Assembly (NCBI GenBank): GCA_021234155.1
Contig: JAJEKV010000031.1
Coordinates: 799,614-863,613, forward strand
From: Isoetes taiwanensis
Lineage: Eukaryota; Streptophyta; Lycopodiopsida; Isoetales; Isoetaceae
Direction: 5' to 3'
Length of the DNA: 64,000 bases
The notes under the pieces are model-generated. The model was given only the letters and a program-made list of their open reading frames with translations, had not been told where the DNA came from and searched no databases. Within the stretch, counting starts at the first letter, position 1, and every line of letters starts with the position of its first letter. This document shows, in pieces, positions 54,951 through 64,000 of the stretch. The translations under genes and the position numbers were made by a program.

Positions 54951-56580
54951 CTGTCAATATTGAGCTTAAAGCATGTACATTGCCTTCTTTTATAGCTTCT
55001 TAAAAAGTTTGAACCAAAAAACCTTTTGCTGCAAGTGTTTGGAGCTCTTCATGTAAGGGCTGTGAGGAGTTTACTCACAGTTGTATTGGCACCATGAAAA
55101 TGTAGGATACAACAAAATCATCCTAGTTGAACCATCAAGAATTCAAAGAATGACATGGTTTTAGTGTATCTTAATCTTTTTGACAGATGTGACGGTCACA
55201 CACATTTGCAATTTTCAAAATGTTTATAATAACCAGGAACTCCACTGCCACAGTCCACAATGACATGTGTATCTTCCCTGGGGGTACTTGCCTCTGCTAT
55301 CGTGAAGGCTGAACTTGGAATCCACTTCTTTAAAAGCATTGAAGCCTAGGCAAGTCAAGTTCAGCCTATAGTTGCACATGTACAAATTAGTTAAAATTTG
55401 TACAAATATATGGCTCCAGCATCTACGTTGAACATATAGCAACGAAATAAAAGCCATGGGCATATTCTGATAACATTTTCTTTCCTGTGAAACATTATAA
55501 GACTCCTGAAAAATCTCATTGCAAGGAACCATTGTCCCATGTAAAACATCCTTTGTCATTTCATTGCAGCAAACTGGGCATCACCTATGCAAGCTGCGAA
55601 CATACAGTCAGTTATCTGCAATGAAAAATGGATAAGGAAAAATCGGAACTCTTAGCATTTAAGAAAAATTAAACTTGATTTACCTCACTGCAGTTCATTT
55701 TGATGATGTCCAGACCCTATAGAAATGAATAGCAAACGCAAAAGCTGATTTAGGAACGATGGTTCTATGCCAATTAGGCAAATAAAAAGCAAAGAAGTAA
55801 TACTGATTTCATGCTTCAGAACTAAATCTTGCCCTAATATTCTACATCATAACCTCTTCTGGCCTTTAAAAACTCCAGTAGCTCAGACTCAAGCTTGACT
55901 AAAGAGCTTTCAGTATGATATTTTCGATGGAAAATCCAAGAGGAAGTAGTGGTACCATTGAAAGAGCTCGATCGATTCAAGACATCCACGCTCTTCTCAG
56001 TCTCTCAGTGAAAGAGTATAAAAACGACAACAGATACTGGTAAAAGAAAACAGGAAAAATTGTGCACAGAATAGAAGAAAAAGGACTGACTCGAAATAGA
56101 AGAGCGAATACCCAGTTGAAAAACCGTGGAAACAGGCCAACTCAGAAGGAACCCCATTCGGCCCATATTGCAATAGAATGCAAAATCGAACATGTTTTTC
56201 TTCGGCCCAGAACCTGCCGGAACTGCCATAGCCAAACCTGCCGAAGCTGCCATAGCCAAACCTGTCGAAGCTGCCACAGCCAAGAAAAAAGAGATCCCAC
56301 TTCTTGAGCGAATAGAAGGTTTGAGATGCAGAAGCCATAGGCAAGTCCGGCGGTGAGGACGCTTTGCCAAGAAGATTCGAACTGAGGAATGCCAGAGGCA
56401 GAAGAGGAAAAAGAAAAAATTCGATGTTCAAATTCATGGCATTCAATTCCGGCAACCTGCGTCCCGCTAGGGGGAACGCAAAGTGGAAGGGAACGCCGCA
56501 TGCGGCGTAACATGCGGCGTTCCCTGGCACGGTACCCAACCCACTCCAAAAATAAAAAAGAAGATTCAGTACTTTGGTAG
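54951..56580. other. Possible 5' region of the oxygenase remnant
   Basis: Scattered minus-strand pieces (WIPSSAFTIAEASTPREDTH at about 55265-55330; HTESSLVKLESELLEFLKAR at about 55860-55930) could be upstream exons. The imperfect triple repeat GCCGAAGCTGCCATAGCCAA/ACCTG lies at 56215-56285. No certain gene model. Confidence 0.35.
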
Positions 56581-56584
56581 AAAA

Positions 56585-57756
56585 CACATAACTGTATGGG
56601 TCAAAGGCATGGGGGCCTGGGTTAGCAGAGGAAAAATGGAAAAAACACGAGGAAATCTTGAGACAATGACACAATCAGGAATTCAAGGTCAGATCAAACA
56701 CACCATTAACAACCATGATGTTCGAGACAGGAGAAAAACCAATGGAAGTAAGGGCATGGGAACTCTATTCGATACCTGCTGAAGGACAATATCGCAAACA
56801 ACCCAAACAAGCTATCGATCATAGCAATACAAGAGTCCACTAGACAACACCTCATTTCAGGGCAGGGATAGTTTAGGGAAATGGCACAATGGATGGGAGG
56901 CCTAGGTATGGAACTCGGCCATATACTGCAACATGGAAAATGAAAGGACAGATGGATGAAGGAAGCAACAGAAGCTTGGCTAAGAAAAAGAACAGGCCCG
57001 AAAACACAATGGCTGCTAGATGTGTTCAACCTGAACAAAGAAATAGGGCAGAGCTTGTATAAAAGTAGCAGAATAGGAAAGGCAATGAGGGACACGATAG
57101 CAAGATGCAGGATGGGGAGCCATGATCTAAAGATAGAAAAGGGGAGGTGGAGGAGAATAAATAGGGAGGATCGAATTTGCATGACTTGTGACATGGGGGC
57201 AATTGAAGATGAAAAACCACATGATGAGAGAATGTCAAGCGTACAGCGATATCAGGACTAAGTAAACAAGATCAAATGGGACAGCCGATAACGACAGTAA
57301 TGGCCCAGAGCAATACCTTCATAGATTTAGCAGATGCAATTAATGAGTTGTTAAAGAGACACCAACAGGGTTATGAAGAAAAAGGGATAACAATTTGATA
57401 GCACAATATTGTATATCAATGGATCCCGCAAAGTATGGCTCAAAGGTTACTATAACGAAGCTCATCTGCATGATCCAGATGTCAATAAAAGTGATGTGCT
57501 GGTAAAAAATAATCACCTGACAAACGGCTATAAGATCCTTTAGCATTGCAGCTAGTAGCCACCCTCATTGGGGATGGGCTCGCCAATGCTACATAAGTCC
57601 AATGACTTCAAGGCTGCAAGGGCATAAAAACGTATTCTATTCTATTCTATTCTATTCTATTCTATTCTATTCTATTCTATTCTATTCTATTCTATTCTAT
57701 TCTATTCTATTCTATTCTATTCTATTCTATTCTATTCTATTCTATTCTTTAACCTG
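56585..57756 (+). mobile_element. LINE C-terminal region, 3' UTR and long (TATTC)n tail
   Basis: Mixed plus-strand frames end with GRWRRINREDRICMTCDMGA, then IEDEKPH (57140-57220), the Cys/His cluster of this LINE type, and IDLADAINELLKRHQQGYEE (57320-57380). The 3' UTR leads into about 24 copies of TATTC (57632-57748). It may be the displaced 3' part of the LINE at 49700-50731, separated by later insertions. That is inference. Confidence 0.75.
57632..57748 (+). repeat. (TATTC)n microsatellite, LINE tail
   Basis: About 24 uninterrupted pentamers. The same pentamer forms the tail of the minus-strand LINE at 9808-9840. Confidence 0.97.
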
Positions 57757-57759
57757 TAG

Positions 57760-58490
57760 ACCTCTCAAATGTTGAATTGTTCTTGGTCATCACATCACAT
57801 TTTGTTTTATGATGCATTTATTCTTAACTAAATTTCTTAACTATCCTAGTAGTGCTAATTTAAAAAATCTAGTAGTGGTCCCGAATATAAATTTGTATTG
57901 AATCACACTAAAAATACATCATAATTTAAACATTTAACTTAACAACGTCTCAGCATCTCCAACACCCCCGCAGGTCTCTCAATAAACCAAAATATATGTG
58001 ATTCAAATAAGTTAAGTATAAACTTTTAGAGAGCATGTAAAAGGGGTTCGCCTTCTAACCAGAAATAGAAATTGTGAAATCATATTTCTTTTTTCAAGCT
58101 GAACCATCAGAGGACTATCATGACATTGAGCTGGAATATAGAAAGATATGTTTTGCAGCTGTGCGCTGAAAGGAGGCAACCATCGCCGGAGAGGGGCCCT
58201 GTTTTTGCCTGGCGATGGCAGATGATGGTGCATGTAAAAGGGTGAGCCTTTTTACAAGACGGTGATGGCACCTTCACTGCATGTGAACCAGCTCTTAGCA
58301 TACAGCAATTGTCTTCTTGTTATAATTAGGCCCAATACCAGATAATTAAATCATGCACGATTTGTAACTTATTAGTATTTTAAAGAGTTGCGGCAGCAGC
58401 GATGTCAACGATTAAACTAAGATTGATTGAACAATTCAACTATCTTTAAGCGATCAACTCAACACACCATATTGCCTTGCTGCAATTCTC
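57760..58490. other. Upstream region of the NLR gene
   Basis: No other gene. AAAGGGGTTCGCCTT and AAAGGGTGAGCCTTTTT are similar short segments at 58038 and 58237. It presumably contains the NLR promoter and 5' UTR; no element could be identified with confidence. Confidence 0.4.
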
Positions 58491-58496
58491 GCTGGC

Positions 58497-60233
58497 ATGG
58501 CAGCATCGACTTCAATCCACTCTGTAGAACATCAACTTGAGAACAAGAGCCTAAAAGAAAAGCTGAAGGCTCTTTATAAAGTAAGCAACGTATTTGCCAA
58601 AAAATCCTTTTCTATCATGATTTAATTGTTTGAGAACAAGGTGAAGTTAAAGCATTGTGAAATGTGAAATGGTGCAGCAAGGAGCGGGCGCTATAAACGT
58701 AGTAGATCCGAAGCTGATAGCCGACACGGCTGACATTATTAGTGACCTAAACAATGGGTTGCCTATAGCCAGCCAAATAATAGGCGTTGTTAGATTTCTT
58801 GCTAAAACTGTTTCAGCAAAATTTGAGACCTGTGACAAGCTCAAAGTGATTGAAATATATGCCAAAGAACTGGAAGAAAATATCCCAAAGCTTGCACCGG
58901 ATGGAGGAGATGGGCGAAACTGGGTTACCAATCTTTACGTTGAGGCTTACAAGTTTAACAATATTTCTGGGACGCAGTGTTTTTGTCCATTCAGTTTTAT
59001 GTGTTGCAGGCAGGAAGTAATTTGTGCTTTGCACATAGGGAAGGAGCTTGACTGCCTTGCAGAGAAACTGCTGAAGTTGAATATTGAAGTCCGTCAACGA
59101 CTGATAAACGCATCCTTAAAGGTGAAGTAGAAAATCAAGATGGTCAAAGGTTATTGGTTGATACACAATATTGTACTAGTCTTGAGAGTTTAGCTAGTGG
59201 CATCTTCGAAGGAAAGGAGGAAGTCTTGAAGTTTCTAAATATAGGTAAACCTGGAAGACGTGTAGTTTCCATCATTGGAATGGGTAAAACTACTATGATG
59301 AATGCCCTTCATCAACTCATTCTCGATAGCCTTAAGGGAACTGGGCTCACTATTGCTAAAGTGCACATTGGCAAAGAGCCAAATAAGTCACTTCAGGAGG
59401 TCCAACAAGAAATTGTAACTAAAATAGAGGGCGCAGAAGAAATATTCGATACCTCTGAACAAGGGCAAGCTAGGTTGAATGAATGCTTTAAGAAACTACA
59501 AGTTAAAGAGAGAACTTTATGCCTTTGTGTAGATAATGTCTGGACGTGTCAACAATTACGCACTCTATTCAGTGACCAGACAAAAAGCAATCTTCCATTC
59601 TCCAGCTATATAATTCTTACCACATGTTCGGATCAAGTTGTGGAATGTTTCAAGAGTTTATTCTCTAGCGCAGAAGAAGAATGTACGAAATGTGAGCTCT
59701 ATAAGCTGCCACTAGAGCAGGCTAAAGAAGTTTTTAGAGAAAAAGCCCAAGGGGAAGGTGAAAACTTAAGTGTTGAACTTGTGGATACCATAGTTCCACT
59801 TTGTGATGGCCTTCCTTTGGCGCTTCGTGTGTTTGCCAACTATTTTAAGATGTGTCCTGAAAATAAGGAGAGATGGCAAGATGTGGAAAAATGTATCAAG
59901 AAGGCACATGGATCACCCTCTAATGCATTCTCATATGCAGATATTGATGAAGAAGTAATACCTTCTCTAGAAGCGAGTGTTGATTTTCAAGAACCTGATG
60001 TTGTTGAAGCTTTTATAGATGCAGTGTTGTTTTGGCGTTACAAACCATTCGAGGAAGCAAGGTATGCTCTTTCTAGGAATGATAAATTTAAATATGCCCT
60101 GGATCGACTTCGTGCACATTCAATTGTTGAGGAGGGAGAATACGGAGAGCTAAAATGTCATGACTTATTTGTACCTATTGCTCGCAAAAAGGCACAAGAG
60201 AGAAGATGGATATACTTAACTGGCAATCAACAA
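58497..60233 (+). CDS. NB-ARC (NLR-type) resistance-like protein, partial or decayed
   Basis: Exon 1 is 58497-58580 (MAASTSIHSVEHQLENKSLK). Exon 2 begins at 58678 after GGTGCAG, with an N-terminal helical domain (ADTADIISDLNNGLPIASQI, CDKLKVIEIYAKELEENIPKL). A small intron at about 58932-58996 or a retained stretch follows. The NB-ARC domain is in frame from about 59121 to 60233: RRVVSIIGMGKTTMM (P-loop lacking the usual extra Gly residues), LCLCVDNVW (kinase-2), SYIILTTCSDQVVE (RNBS-B), CELYKLPLEQAKEVF (RNBS-C), LCDGLPLALRVF (GLPL), and LKCHDLFVPIARKKAQE (MHD-like, CHD). A +1 frame change near 59120 needs either an unrecognised intron or is a lesion. The exon ends at CAACAA|GTAAGCC, immediately before a (TC)n tract. 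No LRR exon is seen downstream. The family senses pathogens in the cytoplasm. Confidence 0.8.
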
Positions 60234-60238
60234 GTAAG

Positions 60239-60443
<205 letters not shown>

Positions 60444-60479
60444 TTGATAGTTTTTTTTATCTCTCGTTGACCCTTTTTA

Positions 60480-61078
60480 ATGCAAAAAGGTACTTAGGAA
60501 TTTGACATAAAAATGGTGTATTTGGTGTTTTTAAGCAATTCAGATCAAATTGCAAACTAGCACATAAGTTCAAGTTGTAGAACTTTCTTGCAAAAGGCAT
60601 TATTGATGAATTTATTAAGTTGAGTTGGCTATCCAAATGAAGAATGCTAGAACATATTTTTGTTCCTATAGACACAGGAGCCATAAATTGTGTATCCATA
60701 CAAATGAATTAGAGATGATTTCATAACATCTACAATCATACACAAGGGAAAGAAAGGAATAATTCCATCCCAACCATATATAAAAATAGAGCCCAATACA
60801 GTAGAGCAATACACCAGGAATAAAGAAGGAATGTTTTTGCAAAATTTGTCCATATCCTTAACATCCAAACATATAGTTTGTAAAGATGCCTTAGCCCATC
60901 ATTGTGCCAATGATATTGCCAAGCTCTAGCAAACGCCATTCTACATCTCTTTCATAGTTATGAGTAAGGGAACTATGACTTTTGTCTCTAGGAAAAAAAC
61001 ATTTTTTTAAGGACATGAAAGTTTATTAAGTAGGTAGGTAGGTAGGTAGGTAGGTAGGTAGGTAGGTAGCTAGCTAGC

Positions 61079-61173
<95 letters not shown>

Positions 61174-61430
61174 TTGTTTTAACATCATGCTACTAGGCGG
61201 CATCCAACTGGACATGTGGCCACACATCACACTACATTGCTTGGTTGGGCCCTGCCCCCAACTACTTTACATTGCATCTGTGGGATTTGAAGATACTATA
61301 AACATAGATAAGAGACTAAAAACCCAGTGGAGAAATTATCCACCAGAATAAAACCGCCCGCCACCTTACAACATATAGCATCTAGTTGAGTTATATATAA
61401 GTGTTAATCTGAAGATAGTGAACCCAAATA
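60480..61430. other. NLR 3' flank / intron, no LRR found
   Basis: No LxxLxLxx repeats in any frame. Contains the compound tetranucleotide repeat listed separately. LRR exons may be absent or further away. Confidence 0.45.
61030..61172 (+). repeat. Compound (GTAG)n(GCTA)n(GATA)n microsatellite
   Basis: About 10 GTAG units, 3 GCTA units and more than 20 GATA units in direct succession. Confidence 0.97.
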
Positions 61431-62560
61431 CAATTTTCGTCCTTTACTGATGAAGATATTTATGCTTTGACAATATGTTGCGTATGAGCAGTTGAACATC
61501 AGGAACTCTTTGCCCTTTAAAATGAAGAGGTTTCTTCTTTGCCAAATTGACCAAATGATCCATGGCGAAGACAAATGAAATGCCTTCTTTTCCAGATTGT
61601 CTTAGGAACTTGGGTACACTGCCATAAGTCCTGCTGACTATTCAAGTTGCAATTGAAAAGACTCTGAAGTGATAATCAAGCCGATCTAGCATGATGGCAC
61701 AAGAAGAAACAATGCTCAATTCTCATTCCTCTGAGCACATAAGGGGCATGTCGCAGACACCTGAGGACGAAATCTGTGAACCAAAATATTGATGCACATA
61801 CATCTATATATGATCTGCCATCACAAAATTGACAACTTGGAATGGAGTAACTTATCCCCGAATACATTTACAGACTGCTTTCTATTGATCACTAGTGCCA
61901 CCAAAGTCCACCTTCGTGAGGGGGACAACATCTCTACAACAAGAAGTATCATATACATAGAATTCACCAAATTCTAGGTGTTAACACATTCTCGTGAACC
62001 ATCCTAAAATGGAAAGCCACTACTTGTGGTATAGGAGAAAGGAAGGAGACGAGTTTTTGCTAAAAATTGGACGATTCCATCTCAAATGAAGAAACTTTGT
62101 CTAGAATTCTTTCAATATCAACAATCACATTTCATTATACCATGCAAAAATTGTAGGAACACCTGCTAGTCTCCAGCACTATTGTGTCAAAGGATGAATT
62201 GATGCTACCAAAGGCGCATCTATTTGGTTATTGCCCAAAGGGAACCACCAACAGCTAGCTCCAATGAAACTCTTTGCTATAGAGTGGAAATGGAAAAGCG
62301 TGTGCACGACATCTCATGCATCAAATAGCCCTTCGAGGAAAGGAGATGCACTAGGATAAGCAGACAACGTGTAGAAAAAAGCTCACGGGAGCAATGGCTT
62401 GATAGATGGAGAATCAAAGGAGATACAGAGCTGCAAAGGATGATACAGAAGCCGTGAGCTCCAAGATCCTCTAGATGAATTTAAAAATCAATACTCTGCT
62501 CTGTAGAAGAAAGGGGATCATCCTAAACCGCAAAATACACCATCAAACTTATCAAGAATC
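61430..62560 (-). mobile_element. L1-type LINE 3' remnant with zf-RVT-like block
   Basis: The minus-strand region 61880-61690 encodes a Cys/His block (CLRHAPYVLRGMRIEHCFFL followed by CHHARSA) resembling the C-terminal zf-RVT domain of plant L1 elements. Downstream on minus (61610-61480) is FLRQSGKEGISFVF, followed by NLAKKKPLHF. Upstream pieces (about 62000-62150) such as TKFLHLRWNRPIF are in broken frames. It is entirely decayed. Confidence 0.5.
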
Positions 62561-62925
62561 TTTTCCAATTTTTAACGGTGTTAACAACTAAAAATCCATC
62601 CTCTTGAGATCAAGAAATTGACCAGTGAAGTAGTAAGTAATAGCATGAGAGATCAAATTTTGAACACACTGCAAATGTGCATCATAATTGATAACAACTG
62701 GGACTCCAGCATGAGCAAAGGCATTAGAACACTCATGCGCCTCATAGAAACCATTCTCATGAGGAAGTTGAATGTCCATCTGGTCTTTCGTAGCTTGCAG
62801 CTCCTTTAAACGTGCTGAAGCCTCTTATTTACTATTCCCCATCATAATGTTTACTACTTCTACAACTCGAATAGACCGGTTATCGGATGTCGTGTCACAT
62901 TTCATCTAGTCACTAAAGCATATGC

Positions 62926-63369
62926 GTGAAACACGAGCAACCGTATCCACAGAGGTCCAAGGAACAGGACGAGACATATGGCCAGAGAAAAGGAAGAGGA
63001 AATAGGAGTAAACGAAGGAGAGAAAATGACAAAAGGCTGGCCATTGAAGAAGGCAAAAAGGAAGGAGAAGGCAAAAGACCTGCAGATGGAGAAGACGAAG
63101 AGGCCAGAACAAGCATAGGTAAAATAGAACACATAGTCATAGATTTGGTAGCAGAAAGCGATAGAAGTCTTTTCAAATCTAGTTTAAGGTTAGAAGACAT
63201 GAAGGCAAGAGGATTTGAATTAGATAGCAGTCCGAGCGGACCCATAGATGTAGAATTCCCTGCAGCTGATGAACCTAAAACAAGAGGAACAACGGAAGGC
63301 AAGGGCATACCAAGATTAGTTATGGAGCCAAAATGGAACTCTAAGTTTGGCATAGGAGCACATTATTAA
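62926..63369 (+). CDS. Unrecognised basic/acidic 147-codon ORF
   Basis: Open frame with a Lys/Arg/Glu-rich N-terminal half (GRGNRSKRRRENDKRLAIEE) and a C-terminal half with IEHIVIDLVAESDRSLFKSS and IPRLVMEPKWNSKFGIGAHY. The composition differs from the AT-rich surroundings. It could be an ORF1-like or host gene fragment. No domain recognised. Confidence 0.35.
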   Translation: MKHEQPYPQRSKEQDETYGQRKGRGNRSKRRRENDKRLAIEEGKKEGEGKRPADGEDEEARTSIGKIEHIVIDLVAESDRSLFKSSLRLEDMKARGFELDSSPSGPIDVEFPAADEPKTRGTTEGKGIPRLVMEPKWNSKFGIGAHY

Positions 63370-63695
63370 AGCTTTCCAATGCACCATAAAACGTTTGAAT
63401 CTGACATTCGAGGAGAGATATATGATAGAAACAACAAAGTCACTTCTCACATGGCACCAGGACGAGCGCCCCCTATCCCCTACTTGTCTTTGTCAAATTA
63501 TGTGATTTCAGTGATTCGGATCTTAAGAAAATGCCAGATCTATGATGGGTTCTTTCTAAAGGCACTAATGAGAAATGCCTATTAATTATAGTCACACCCA
63601 AATTGTTTCTCAAATGGATAGTGGAAAAACGCACTCTCACGCATCTCTCTTTGTATATGTGTGCGTGGGCAGGTGCAATTTTTGTTTACCTATAG

Positions 63696-63705
63696 NNNNN
63701 NNNNN
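63696..63705. other. Assembly gap (10 Ns)
   Basis: Ten N characters. The sequence on the right is a near-copy of 53729-54029. Confidence 1.
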
Positions 63706-64000
63706 ACAATATGCAAGTTATATAATTGTTTCTTAAGAGTTTACTATAAGCTACAATATGCGTCATCACAATTTGAAGCTTCATAATTATCATGAGAAGA
63801 AATGATTACTTCTCAATCACTGAATGACATGTAACCCCACCCAAATGGAGGCCATCTATTTCCGATTACATGGATAGGGAATAAAATGAAATTGATATGG
63901 TTTTGAGCTTATCCAGAGAAAATGGAACGACCGCGATGATGTAATGACGCCAAATGGGGCATATTTGAATATGACATTTGACAAAGCAAAACTGTCCTAC
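63706..64000 (+). repeat. Near-copy of 53729-54029 after the gap
   Basis: Same order of sequence including the foldback right arm and its 3' flank. It differs by single-base indels (CACTGAATG for CACTGGAATG, TTTCCGATT for TTTCGATT, CCAGAGAAA for CCAGGAGAAA) and a degraded stretch around 63927-63955. Confidence 0.95.

Overview
The window is plant nuclear DNA. Coding regions have GT-AG introns, the NLR has a plant NB-ARC domain, and the lipase is of the plant At4g10955 type. Layered LINEs, a Ty3/gypsy element, TIR transposons, MITEs and microsatellites fill most of the rest. The transposase-like family and the NLR type suggest a seed-free land plant (fern, lycophyte or bryophyte). That assignment is an inference; no marker gene here settles it. 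A 10-N gap lies at 63696-63705.

Layout. 1-905: an L1-type LINE on the minus strand has cut into a multi-exon minus-strand gene (905-3650) encoding a 'WG/NW' domain, coiled coil and RING-like finger. Its promoter side ends in a TIR-like GGGTAAAAGCA at 3879. 4333-5845: a second, shrunken copy of the same kind of unit, with a plus-strand WG/NW exon facing a minus-strand transposase N-terminus. 5.9-9.8 kb: mostly decayed non-coding DNA. 9.8-28.8 kb: a Tat-like Ty3/gypsy element on the minus strand with ~98% identical 612-bp LTR segments at 10352-10963 and 28178-28789. A 9,246-bp DNA transposon (12974-22219) is nested in its integrase. This has 22-bp perfect TIRs and a GCCT target duplication, and taking it out makes the integrase frame continuous. 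It carries a WG/NW-coiled-coil-RING gene, an Ulp1-like protease and an unrecognised ORF on plus, and converging on them a transposase-like gene on minus.

28.8-33.6 kb: non-coding, with two GC-rich islands bearing TTCGCC palindromes. 33.6-39.4 kb: two MITEs in opposite orientation and an inverted-repeat-bounded segment holding a broken GARP/MYB-CC exon and an intronless cyclophilin pseudogene. 41136-42314: an intact two-exon At4g10955-type lipase, the best host gene. 42.9-51 kb: LINE copies; one carries a 609-bp hAT-type MITE (47665-48273) packed with 16 copies of a 14-bp near-palindrome. 53.2-54.0 kb: a foldback element. 54.5-55 kb: a 2-oxoglutarate/Fe(II) oxygenase remnant. 56.9-57.75 kb: a LINE 3' end with a long (TATTC)n tail. 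58497-60233: a CC-type NLR with a shortened P-loop and a 195-bp (TC)n tract just inside its next intron. 61.4-62.6 kb: L1 3' remnant. 63.7-64.0 kb: near-copy of 53.73-54.03 kb immediately after the gap.

Most interesting is the 9.2-kb element. It combines a transposase-like protein with a RING-like coiled-coil protein and an Ulp1-type protease, is accompanied by relatives at 0.9-5.9 kb, and has element-specific GTACAT clusters. I could not assign it to a superfamily by reading alone. The 4-bp duplication is compatible with Sola- or Ginger-type elements.
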